This document shows, one piece after another, positions 1 to 8,507 of a DNA stretch of 64,000 nt. How positions within the stretch are numbered: the stretch's first letter is position 1; each line of letters begins with the position of its first letter. A program made the position numbers and the translations under genes. The notes below the pieces were generated by a model. The model did not search any database and was not told where the DNA came from. It saw only the letters and a program-made list of their open reading frames with translations. This DNA comes from Entamoeba invadens IP1 (lineage: Eukaryota > Evosea > Mastigamoebida > Endamoebidae), in assembly GCF_000330505.1 (NCBI RefSeq), contig NW_004191832.1, forward strand, positions 465,202-529,201, read 5' to 3'.

Positions 1-1
1 T

Positions 2-2482
2 TTTGATGACGAACATGTTATTGAACCAGATGATTTGTTTGTGTTGAGTAATTGTTTTTGCCCGCCTTTGACTGTCATTTCAAAAGAAGAAAAATACAAC
101 AATTACACAAAACTAGAAAATTGCAATTTATTTTCAATTTCTGGTGAAACACTTGAAGATGAATGTGATAACATTCAAAATAAAGAAATAATGGACGAAA
201 TTGCAGAAAATGATGAAAGTTACTATTTTTATATTGGAATGAGTAAATGCGAATTTGAAAAGTATTACAAACTGATTACATCGTCGCAAGTTACTTTTGT
301 GGGTTTTCCAAATGTTAGAAAGTGTTGTTATTTTTCAGTGGAAAAATCTGCAATTTTAGGAAAAAGAAATAAAAATGCGTCACTTTCATACAAATCTTTG
401 ACATTTCTCGTTTTAGTTATACTGAGATTCGGATTAAACTATTTGTTGACTTTTGTGTTATTGCGTTTAGAAAGGTTTTGTCATTTTTCAAAACGAGGGG
501 AAGTGTGTTTCGAAAAAATGAAAAGAATAGAAACAGAGGAAGAATACATTTTGAGAATGAAAAAGAATATGTCAAATTATGTATCTAAACAATACCACGA
601 CTTTAAGAATCACTTTGGCGAGACAATTTATGAAAAAATGGTAGTTAAATTGGGAAATAGTCCAAATGTGTTGATTCCATTTGCACTTGGTAAAAAAGTT
701 AAAGATTTGAAAATAATGCCAGAATTAATTAACAGTTACTGGGCAATCGATTCTAAAACAACAGCTTCAAATTGTATTTTAACAAAAAATGGAAAAGTGA
801 GAGAAAAAAAATTGTATTCCAAAAAAATAAATGGTTCGGGAATGAAATTTGAAATTAAAGTGAACGTACAAGGATTTGTTTTAGATTCAAATGTTTGTGA
901 AGGTTCAATAAACGATTCAAAATTGCACAGTTGTAACAGATCAATGGTTAAACCCGGTGAATTTATTTTGGGAGATTTGGGATATTTGAGAAAAGATGAA
1001 GATTATATGGATGTTCCAATTAAAAACGCAAAAAGTGAAATATGCGAAGAAAAACGTGATTTTTATCACAAGTTTAACAAAGTCCATTCCAAGTCAAGGA
1101 ATGTCGTGGAACACGTTTTTGCGTCTTTGACAAATCAATTTCGTATTTTTAGATCAGTTTTTGGATTCAACAAAGAAGACTTTGGCTATCTCGTCAGAAT
1201 TGCATTAACTTGTTATAATTTTTTATTGCCAAGAAAACCAGTTATTGATTTTTCTAAAACAATTCCATCTTTTAAACATAACGATGAAGAATTGTATGTA
1301 TTTATTGAGAAAGAAATGGACAACCTGAATGAAATATCAAAGTATGAGACGATTGACAATGATTCAATTTTGAATAATTTTATTAAAAAGTCAAAAAATA
1401 GTCAAATTGACAATTCTATTCCCGAATTTAAATTGAGTGAAATTGATAAATTTTCAAGTGAATTATTAAAAAGAAAAAAAGAAAAAGTTGAAAATTATTA
1501 TTTCAATTTGTTCAGTGAAGAAAATATGCGACAAACGGTACAAAGAACAGATGAAAATTTGTTATTTTTAAAAAGGGAATTTTCTTCACTCAAAACTTCT
1601 ATTGAAGATATACACCATTTAATCGGGAAAACATGTCAAACGAATAACAATAGTCACAAGTCAGTAGAAAATGAAATATCAATAATAAATAATACACAAT
1701 TATCAAGTTGTAAGTCTTTAATAGAGGAAACACAGAAAACCAACCAAATAATAGACTGCAATGATAATGTTAGTGATATTTCATTTGATTTGGATAAAAA
1801 AACGTTTTTATGTAATGAAACAGAAACATTTATAGAGACAGATCCAATTTATCGTGTTAAAAACGGAAAATTAAATGATGACGACATCTTGTGTCTATCA
1901 TCTCAAATTTTGAATTATGTACACATTGATAATTCTATTGTAGCATCTACATTTTTCTTTGAAAGCATTTTTAATACATTTGACAAAACAAATAATGATA
2001 ATTCCTTAATAAACAGTCACAGAAACTTGGATTGTTATTTAAACCAAAAATACATATTTTTCCCTTTATTCTCCGGTCTACGTACAAATGGTCATTGGTC
2101 TCTATTAATTTTACATAAACATGATGATGGATTTGAATCATTTATCGTGGATAGTCTTGGAATTGAAAAATACAATTTCAATACGCAAATTTATTATTTG
2201 GACAAAATAAAAACATTTTTTTCTTGTCTTACGGGATTTTCGATTGAAAAACACAAAATTGAAAATGCAATATTAATTACTGATGTTGTTAGCCAAGAGA
2301 ATGGAACAGATTGTGGTCGATTTGTACTTTTTTATATTTATTCAATTTTAATTAATCAGAACGAAGAAATACCAAAAGTACTTGGTAAACTTACTTTCAG
2401 TCATTTTCAAAAATTTGTAGATGATTATTTATCAAGTGGTTTATATTTTGGTAATAAAGAACAATTCATACCAAGTAAATAA
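2..2482 (+). CDS. DDE transposase fused to Ulp1-type cysteine protease (5' partial)
   Basis: The frame is open from the first bases, so the true start lies upstream. The N-terminal half has a helix-turn-helix-like stretch (around nt 375-480) and a DDE_Tnp_4 (PIF/Harbinger, IS5-type) nuclease core: D in YWAIDSK at nt 749, D in GDLGY at nt 974, E in VVEHVFASL at nt 1109. A charged linker leads to a C-terminal C48 (Ulp1/SENP) domain: H in NGHWSLLIL at nt 2093, D in VDSLG at nt 2150, Q at nt 2294 and the Cys of GTDCGRF at nt 2312, which is the family's His-Asp-Gln-Cys order. Ulp1 enzymes remove SUMO or related modifiers. Inference: a transposon protein that cuts DNA and may also strip modifiers from target or host proteins. 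No internal stop is present. The window edge prevents finding the left terminal repeat. Confidence 0.8.
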   Translation, partial: FDDEHVIEPDDLFVLSNCFCPPLTVISKEEKYNNYTKLENCNLFSISGETLEDECDNIQNKEIMDEIAENDESYYFYIGMSKCEFEKYYKLITSSQVTFVGFPNVRKCCYFSVEKSAILGKRNKNASLSYKSLTFLVLVILRFGLNYLLTFVLLRLERFCHFSKRGEVCFEKMKRIETEEEYILRMKKNMSNYVSKQYHDFKNHFGETIYEKMVVKLGNSPNVLIPFALGKKVKDLKIMPELINSYWAIDSKTTASNCILTKNGKVREKKLYSKKINGSGMKFEIKVNVQGFVLDSNVCEGSINDSKLHSCNRSMVKPGEFILGDLGYLRKDEDYMDVPIKNAKSEICEEKRDFYHKFNKVHSKSRNVVEHVFASLTNQFRIFRSVFGFNKEDFGYLVRIALTCYNFLLPRKPVIDFSKTIPSFKHNDEELYVFIEKEMDNLNEISKYETIDNDSILNNFIKKSKNSQIDNSIPEFKLSEIDKFSSELLKRKKEKVENYYFNLFSEENMRQTVQRTDENLLFLKREFSSLKTSIEDIHHLIGKTCQTNNNSHKSVENEISIINNTQLSSCKSLIEETQKTNQIIDCNDNVSDISFDLDKKTFLCNETETFIETDPIYRVKNGKLNDDDILCLSSQILNYVHIDNSIVASTFFFESIFNTFDKTNNDNSLINSHRNLDCYLNQKYIFFPLFSGLRTNGHWSLLILHKHDDGFESFIVDSLGIEKYNFNTQIYYLDKIKTFFSCLTGFSIEKHKIENAILITDVVSQENGTDCGRFVLFYIYSILINQNEEIPKVLGKLTFSHFQKFVDDYLSSGLYFGNKEQFIPSK

Positions 2483-2719
2483 TTCAATTATCGTTGTGTT
2501 CGTTTTTTGAATATTTGCAATAAATTGATAATCAAAATGAAAATTGAAAAAGTCGAAAACACTGATTTAATAAAAATGTAATTTTAAAATAACAAATTTA
2601 TAAATATTTTTGTAATTTATGCAATTATTCAAATTTATTATAATAACAAAGTTAATCATATTGTGTATAATTTAATATGATTGTTTCATTTTGATATTAA
2701 CTTGTGTTTTAAACAGATT

Positions 2720-3665
2720 TACAGTTCTGAGGATGGCAATTATTTTCTGAGGATGACAGAAATAGAAAGTTTACACTTTTACATCTGTCTGAAATGTATA
2801 TTGAGTAAGTTACTATTTTTGAATATGGGAACACGTCATTTCACTTCTTAGATGTTTAAGTCTGTGTTGATAATGTCTGTTTGTTACACGACTTACCATC
2901 CTCAGAGATATTTATAGCACTGCCACTATTGATTTAAAATTCTATATTTAAAATTATCAAAGAATTTTCATAAAGTGGGTTTTGATAATTGATTATATCA
3001 AAAATCGTCAAAACACAACAAAAACGCCAATTAATATATAAAATTGATTAATAAAAGAAACACATTTCTATTGAGAATTAATATTGTATAATAAAAAAAA
3101 TAATATAAACATATATTTCTTGTGTGTATATGTTTTGAAATATAAATAAAACCGTTTAAAACAAAAATGATTTTATTTTAAAAATTTGTTTATTTATCAA
3201 TCGTTGTTTCATCGATATCCAAAACCTCGCGTTTTGAATTTGCGCAAATACAGAAATTGTCATCGCATAGAGTATACGTTATTAATATGTTATTTGCTAT
3301 CATTTTTTATTGTTTGAAATATCATGAATTGATTTATAATAAATTATTTTTGTAAAAAAATTAAAAATTGTTTGATTAATTTGTTTTGTGATTTTGATTA
3401 AAAAATCGACTTTTTCGATAATTTAAATGTCTGTCAAATGTTTTCATATAAACCAAGGTTAGTCTTGTGGTAAATCAGAAAATAGAAATAGATTATTTTT
3501 TGTAAAAATCAACTGAAAGAATCATCTTTCAAAAAATCCATAAATAGCATTTTTAAAGAAAATCACGTGTTTCAAAATATACCTTTTTGATCTTAGGCAA
3601 AAAAATCTAAATTGAAAGGAATTATGTTTAAGATATTTACCATCCTCAGAAAAATTAACAATCCT
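2720..3665. repeat. Downstream region with repeated CTGAGGATG motif in both orientations
   Basis: After the transposase-protease gene the sequence is A+T-rich, but a motif recurs: TTCTGAGGATG at 2725 and 2744, and its complement CATCCTCAGA at 2897 and 3641, with a weaker copy near 3661. Such short direct and inverted copies next to a transposase gene are typical of subterminal binding sites (inference). I could not define the element's right end. Confidence 0.4.
3190..3303 (-). CDS. Possible 37-residue open frame, unidentified
   Basis: An ATG-started frame on the minus strand, convergent to the transposase-protease gene. It contains CDDNFCICANSK and an acidic end. No family is recognised. 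It may be the last exon of a second element protein, or chance. Confidence 0.2.
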   Translation of the reverse strand: MIANNILITYTLCDDNFCICANSKREVLDIDETTIDK

Positions 3666-3680
3666 CATGAATCCCTTAAA

Positions 3681-3869
3681 TACTCCAGGTTCGCGTTTTC
3701 AACGCTCTCATCCTTCGTACTTTTTTTCTACTTTATATATATTAATAAATAAAACTCCTGCTTGAAAAAAAAGAACAGGGTAACTATTGAAAAAATAGTA
3801 CGGCGAATTTGAGATTAAAAGTATTTTAGGAACAATTTCCGAACTTTTATTATTTTTAATTTTATAAAA
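3681..3869 (+). repeat. Left terminal inverted repeat of the helicase element
   Basis: Matches the complement of 7132-7330 along its length, with small indels. It ends exactly before the start codon at 3870. It contains GAACTTTTAT, which resembles the Entamoeba GAAC promoter box (inference), so it probably carries the promoter of the helicase gene. Confidence 0.85.
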
Positions 3870-5611
3870 ATGCAAATTAAAGTTGCAACTTTAAATAAAA
3901 CAATTATTGAGATTCCTTATGGAGCAAATATTTTTCTGAAATAGAAGGATTTAATTTTCCAAATGGTATTTTAAATAAAGTTTTACCCAATGTTGGAGGA
4001 ACTCATTTTGCGATAGTTTCCAAATATCCTTCAATTATATGTTCTCCTAAAATCGGAATGTTAGAATCTAAAATGAAACAACATAGAGGTCTTCTTTTTG
4101 TTAAAGAAGGTTCTAACGATAAAGAAACGATATGTGATTAATCATATTGTAATCCTAATCCCAAAATATTAGTAACATATGATTCTTTCTATAAATTAAT
4201 TGAAAATATTCTAAATATAAACAGATTTAGAATAATTGTAGATGAATTTCAATTTATTCTATCTGATTCTTCTTTTAAATTAAATACATTAACGAGATCC
4301 TTAAATGCATTATCTGGTTTACAACGTGTTACTTACTTATCTGCCACTCTAATTCCTGATAAATATATCGAACTATTACCACAATTATCAAATTTACCTT
4401 ATTATGAATTTAAATGGATTAATAACGAATCAGCACTTTGTGCCTCAGATTGAAGTATCGTCCCAGAAACAATATATTTTGAAGAGAAGCTCATGCCGAA
4501 GGCTGACCATTCTGAAAACATGTCTTATAATTTTGCGACAAATACAAACGATTATATTATTAAATTTAAAAAATCAAACAATCCTCTTGAGTATAAAATT
4601 AATTATTTAAAAACATGTAAATCTGGTATTTAAGAAAAGAAAAATGGAATTGAAGCTAAAGAAATAGTTTTATTTATCAATTCTATCAGTTCTATTCTTA
4701 AAATGTGTTATAAATCAGGATTAGATAAAAATGATGTTAATATTTTAATTAGTAATAATATTGATAATGTTAATAAGATTAATAATTTTAATAAGAAATA
4801 TAATACTAATTATGAAATAGGAAGTCTGAAAATAGATGAAATAATAGATGATACTGAACATTTGGATTATTTTGGAAGAGTTGTAAACACCAATTATAAA
4901 AATGCTTATGCTAAAAATAATAAACGATTTACATTTTGTACTAAGGCTTATTCAGCTGGTTGTGATTTTTATAGTACTTGTGCTAAAACATTTGTTATTA
5001 ATAATGTTAAATCCAATATCATGTTTGATATTTCAACTGAATTATTACAAATTATTGGAAGACAACATTTAGATTGCAATCCTCATAAAAATGAATTGAC
5101 ATTTATTTACACAACATCTTTAACAGAAAAGAAAGATAATTTAAACAAGGATTTGATTAAAGCCGAGAAGTTTATTGAAAATTACAATAGATTAGATTTG
5201 GAAGTTAAAGAAGATATTAATAAAGAAATCATGTCAAAGATTAGTCAAAATGCATATCGAGAAGAACATGATATATTTAAAAATTATATTTATTTGGATA
5301 ATGAAATATTTAAATTAAATAATTTAGCAATTTGTTGTTATAAATTAAATAAAGAAATGTTAGAAAAAATGTATAAATCTAAAACTGAAGTTGATAATAA
5401 TATTAATAATATATTTGAAAATCATGAAGAAGATAAATTCAAATTAATAAATACTCGTGTAACATATATAAATTATGCTGAATTATACATTAATTTAATT
5501 AAAGATCCAATTAAGAACAAATTTGATTTAGAAATTATTAACAATACATATCCATCTATAAAACAATATTATGAAAAATTAGGAGAAGATAAAATGAAAG
5601 CTTTGAATTAA
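3870..5611 (+). pseudogene. SF2-type helicase/ATPase, broken
   Basis: Begins at ATG 3870 at the edge of the left repeat. Reading through frameshifts near 3938 and 4450 and stops at 4139 and 4631 gives a protein of about 580 codons with superfamily 2 helicase motifs in order: a Walker A-like LPNVGGTHFAI (a GGT form lacking the usual GKT), an ICSPK motif Ia, VDEFQFIL as motif II (DExQ), YLSAT as motif III, EIVLFINS before the second domain, TKAYSAGCDF as motif V, and QIIGRQ as motif VI. The second RecA-like domain is one clean frame from 4634 to 5611. The unusual P-loop recalls helicases of some bacterial phages and plasmids (inference from memory of motif shape, not a search). Role, if ever active: replication or mobilisation of the element. 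Confidence 0.65.
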
Positions 5612-5623
5612 AAAGAATGTAAA

Positions 5624-5869
5624 ATGAAAAAGGAAGTATTATATAATAATATAATTTCAAATAATGCTGAAGATTTAATTAAACAAAGAATTACTAAAGA
5701 TAATACAGTTAAAGAAGCGAAAGATATATTACAAGAAATATATTTAGAATTAAATATTAATAAGACAGCTAAAACAACGGTTATTGTCAAATTGTTACCT
5801 AATAATTATAAAATTACTAAGAAAAGAATTAACAAAATTCCAACAAATATGTTAATATGTTTTACATAA
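5624..5869 (+). CDS. Small hypothetical protein, 81 residues, of the helicase element
   Basis: ATG-started frame only 12 bp after the helicase stop. The product is Lys- and Asn-rich, predicted mostly helical, without cysteines apart from one near the end. No family is recognised. The tight spacing suggests one transcription unit with the helicase (inference). Confidence 0.45.
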   Translation: MKKEVLYNNIISNNAEDLIKQRITKDNTVKEAKDILQEIYLELNINKTAKTTVIVKLLPNNYKITKKRINKIPTNMLICFT

Positions 5870-5884
5870 TACTTGCATTTAGCA

Positions 5885-6030
5885 TAATATTGACATATAT
5901 GTCCCATTAAGTTGAAATCATGTTAAGTTTAATATTAAACATAGTTTATACATATTTTTAACATGTTATACATATAATTCCCACACATATTCCACATATA
6001 TCCCTGATATATCCCGGTATGTTATTTTTG
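5885..6030. promoter_or_regulatory. Cluster of ATAT(A/T)TCCC-like repeats in the element's central gap
   Basis: Five related motifs occur within about 140 bp: ATATGTCCC, TATAATTCCC, CATATTCCAC, ATATATCCCTG and ATATATCCCGG. They sit just before the start of the next gene at 6050. They could be a promoter, protein-binding iterons or a replication origin; only the repetition is seen. Confidence 0.35.
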
Positions 6031-6049
6031 GTATTTTTATGTCTTATAA

Positions 6050-6710
6050 ATGGACTTATTAAATAACATGAATAAATATTTCTCTACAAAGAACTCATCT
6101 GATTCGTTGAGCTTTGCTGCATCTGAGACGCCACTACGTGTTCCGACTTCGTTGTTAAAACAAAAGGTTGAAGAGAGTAAAAATAAAGATGATGAAGTAG
6201 ATGAAGTAACAAATAATAAAACCCAAAATCATATACAAGAAAGAGATAAAAATAACCAAAATTATAACATGGATGAATTTGAGGAATTAAGAAGATGTAT
6301 TAAAGAAATAAACAGATATATCGACAAACATCCTGATGTGAATAATAACGACACTAAAGATTTGAATGCTAGTATTTACATTAAGGGTTATGTATTTTGT
6401 AAAAATAAAGGTAAACTAGAAATTATTAAAAAGAGAGTAAGAATAGGTGAAAAACGTTTTACCAATGTATTCACGACACAAGTTAACGACGTAATAAGGA
6501 GTAAAATTTAACAACATAGTCGGAGTAAAACTACATGAAATTGAAGAAATAAAAGCTAAAAATAAAGAATTAATAGAACGTTTTAATAAATTAGAATATA
6601 ATACTGAAAGAGTTATTAAAGGATTTGTAATTCCATTATTACAATATTATATACAATCTAACAAGTTTTCAGATGATGATGTAGATAAAAATATTAAACA
6701 TTATAATTAA
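6050..6710 (+). pseudogene. Hypothetical acidic/coiled protein of the helicase element, one frameshift
   Basis: ATG at 6050 opens a 153-codon frame that stops at 6511. The neighbouring frame continues from about 6505 to a stop at 6708-6710 with the same character, so one frameshift near 6508 splits a protein of about 219 residues. The N-terminal part is Ser/Thr-rich, the middle is charged and low in complexity, and the C-terminal part (EIEEIKAKNKELIERFNKL) is a likely coiled coil. No enzyme motif is seen. The stop overlaps the stop of the convergent minus-strand gene. Confidence 0.5.
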
Positions 6711-7131
6711 TCTTTCTTAATCCATTCAGCTATTGTTTTATCAAATGGATTATCAAATAAACTAGTACTAAATGAAATTGTTTTAGTTTTCATAATTCGC
6801 TTTGGTTTATTTTTATCTTTTGGAATAATTTCATAAAGCTCGCATTTAACTTTAATTTTATAAGCGTTCCATGTTTTATTATTTTTAGCACAACTTGGTT
6901 TATACTTCTTAAACCAGTTGGTTTTAAGATAAATATTTCTTTGGATACTTCATTATAATATAAATCTTCATCATGACCATTTATTTTAATAATATGTTTA
7001 CAAGTAGTTAGAATTTTATTTTTAAAATGAGATATTAAATCATTTCCAGTTTCAAGTACAATATTGTTTGAATCATCATATATGACTTTACAAGTCTGAG
7101 AAACTTCGTTCTGTACAACTTTGGTTTGCAT
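6707..7131 (-). pseudogene. Hypothetical basic protein starting in the right TIR, one frameshift
   Basis: The start codon at 7131 is at the inner edge of the right repeat and gives MQTKVVQ, resembling the helicase start MQIKVAT, because the repeat runs into both start codons. A frame break near 6925 separates the first ~68 codons from a Lys-rich C-terminal part ending at 6707; together about 140 residues. No family recognised. The C-terminal part ends in a short acidic/aromatic tail. Confidence 0.45.
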
Positions 7132-7330
7132 TTTTATAAAATAAAAAATAATAAAAGTACAAAAAGCGTTCCTAAAATAATTTTAATCTCAAATTGGGTT
7201 ATAAATAGCCGTATTATTTTTTTCAATAGTTACCCTGTTTTTTTTTCAAGCAGGAGTTTTATTTATTAATATATATAAAGTAGAAAAAAAGTACGAAGGA
7301 TGAGAGCGTTGAAAACGCGAACCTGGAGTA
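7132..7330 (-). repeat. Right terminal inverted repeat of the helicase element
   Basis: Inverted match to 3681-3869, ending CCTGGAGTA. It carries the start region of the minus-strand gene, so the two inward-facing genes share nearly the same upstream sequence. Confidence 0.85.
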
Positions 7331-7348
7331 CTTTAATAACTGATAATT

Positions 7349-7437
7349 ATGTTGGCGAAAGGGGGTGGAACCAAGCGGAGCCCCCTCAACGAGGTTGACC
7401 TGACCGGAGGGAAAGGTCCCGAGTGACGAGTCAACAT
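7349..7437. repeat. GC-rich island with hairpins and inverted ends
   Basis: About 90 bp of GC-rich sequence in very A+T-rich surroundings. Ends are ATGTTGGC and GTCAACAT (near-perfect inverted). GGGGG at 7361 can pair with CCCCC at 7381, and GTTGAC near 7394 pairs with GTCAAC near 7430. It could be a tiny MITE or a structured RNA; no coding signal. Confidence 0.45.
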
Positions 7438-7963
7438 GATTTTCATACTACTCTGTTATTCTAAAAGTCAAGAAAAAAATATTAAATTGTCTATCAAAAA
7501 ACACGATTAAACAATATTAATATTCAGAATATAGTTGTAATCAAACAAAAAATGAATAAACAATTGAATTCCAAATTTTATACAACTTTTACAATCATAA
7601 AAAATTTTTGATGTAAAAATAAAAAAAAATGATAAACAATAACATATTTATTGTTATAATTATTATTTTGATATTTTAACAAACAAGTAACACAACAAAA
7701 AAGTTCTAAGGAAGTATTTTTTAAATTCAATTCAACACTCATTTTATTTAAAAATCAATTTTATTTTATTTTTAGAGCAAATTGACATATGTATATTATT
7801 TTTAGTTGGATAATGTTGAAATTTATTATATAGAGATTGCAATTTTGTTGAGTGTTTGTTTTTGTTGAAAATAATTATTATTTATTACATTTTTATGTTT
7901 TATAATTATAAATCTTTTTATAAACAATTGATTTCTTTGATTTAACCATTCTATGATAATATT

Positions 7964-8402
7964 GGGGCAGACCTTTCCCACCTTCACCCCGTTTACCAAA
8001 ATAAAATATTTGCCGCGAGTGTTTTTTGAAGGGAGTCCACTTTTCAGCCACTGTTTGTGCGTCCCCATGTCACCCACTTTCCCTGTCAGTACTGTGTGGA
8101 CGCGGATGTGATTCCCCCCCGCAAGCGGGGGTCAGGGGGGATCCGCGCCAAGGGAGGACTTGGAAAGTGGGTGAAACGGTGCACAAACAGACTGTTTAAG
8201 TGTGTCTTCAGAGCCTTCTTTTCAATGCTCCGTCTCACTTAGTTTCCACTAACTCTAGGTGAATTTTCGGCATTTCTTGAATTCGGGAACCAGACCTAAT
8301 ATTATCGAAAACGCCCACTTACTATAATTATAATTATAAAATTATAAAATATAGTAAATAAATTCTATATTTAGACGGGGTGAGGGTGAAAAAGGTCTGC
8401 CC
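7964..8402. mobile_element. Non-autonomous Mutator-type element (MITE) with 10-bp target duplication
   Basis: Terminal inverted repeats start GGGGCAGACCTTTCCCACC at the left and, read inward, GGGCAGACCTTTTTCACCC at the right. The decamer TGATAATATT flanks both sides (7954-7963 and 8403-8412), which is the 9-11 bp duplication typical of Mutator-like elements. The 439-bp interior is GC-rich and includes a strong hairpin, CCCCCCGCAAGCGGGGG, near 8116. Open frames across it are not supported as genes. Confidence 0.8.
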
Positions 8403-8507
8403 TGATAATATTATTTAATTACACAATTTTCTTGTTTTAAATTGTTAATTATTTTTACTCAAAAGGAAAGGAAATAACAAAAAAACAAGTAATTTTAAAT
8501 AAAGATA

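Larger units (their letters stand above)
3681..7330. mobile_element. 3.65-kb element with ~190-bp TIRs coding for a decayed SF2 helicase and small proteins
   Basis: Both ends begin (read inward) with TACTCCAGGTTCGCG and stay nearly identical for about 190 bp. Inside lie a broken helicase gene, two small plus-strand genes and one minus-strand gene that starts at the inner edge of the right repeat. No DDE transposase, tyrosine or serine recombinase, polymerase or capsid gene is recognised. A TTAA occurs just outside both ends, one or two bases from the repeat, so a TTAA target duplication is possible but not clean. Several frames are broken, so this copy is probably inactive. It could be a non-autonomous transposon, an integrated linear plasmid or a virus-like element; the sequence does not decide. 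Confidence 0.75.

Noticed and set aside
7826..8242. Frames of 83 and 61 codons around 8.0 kb
   Set aside because: They cross the ends and GC-rich interior of the Mutator-type MITE.
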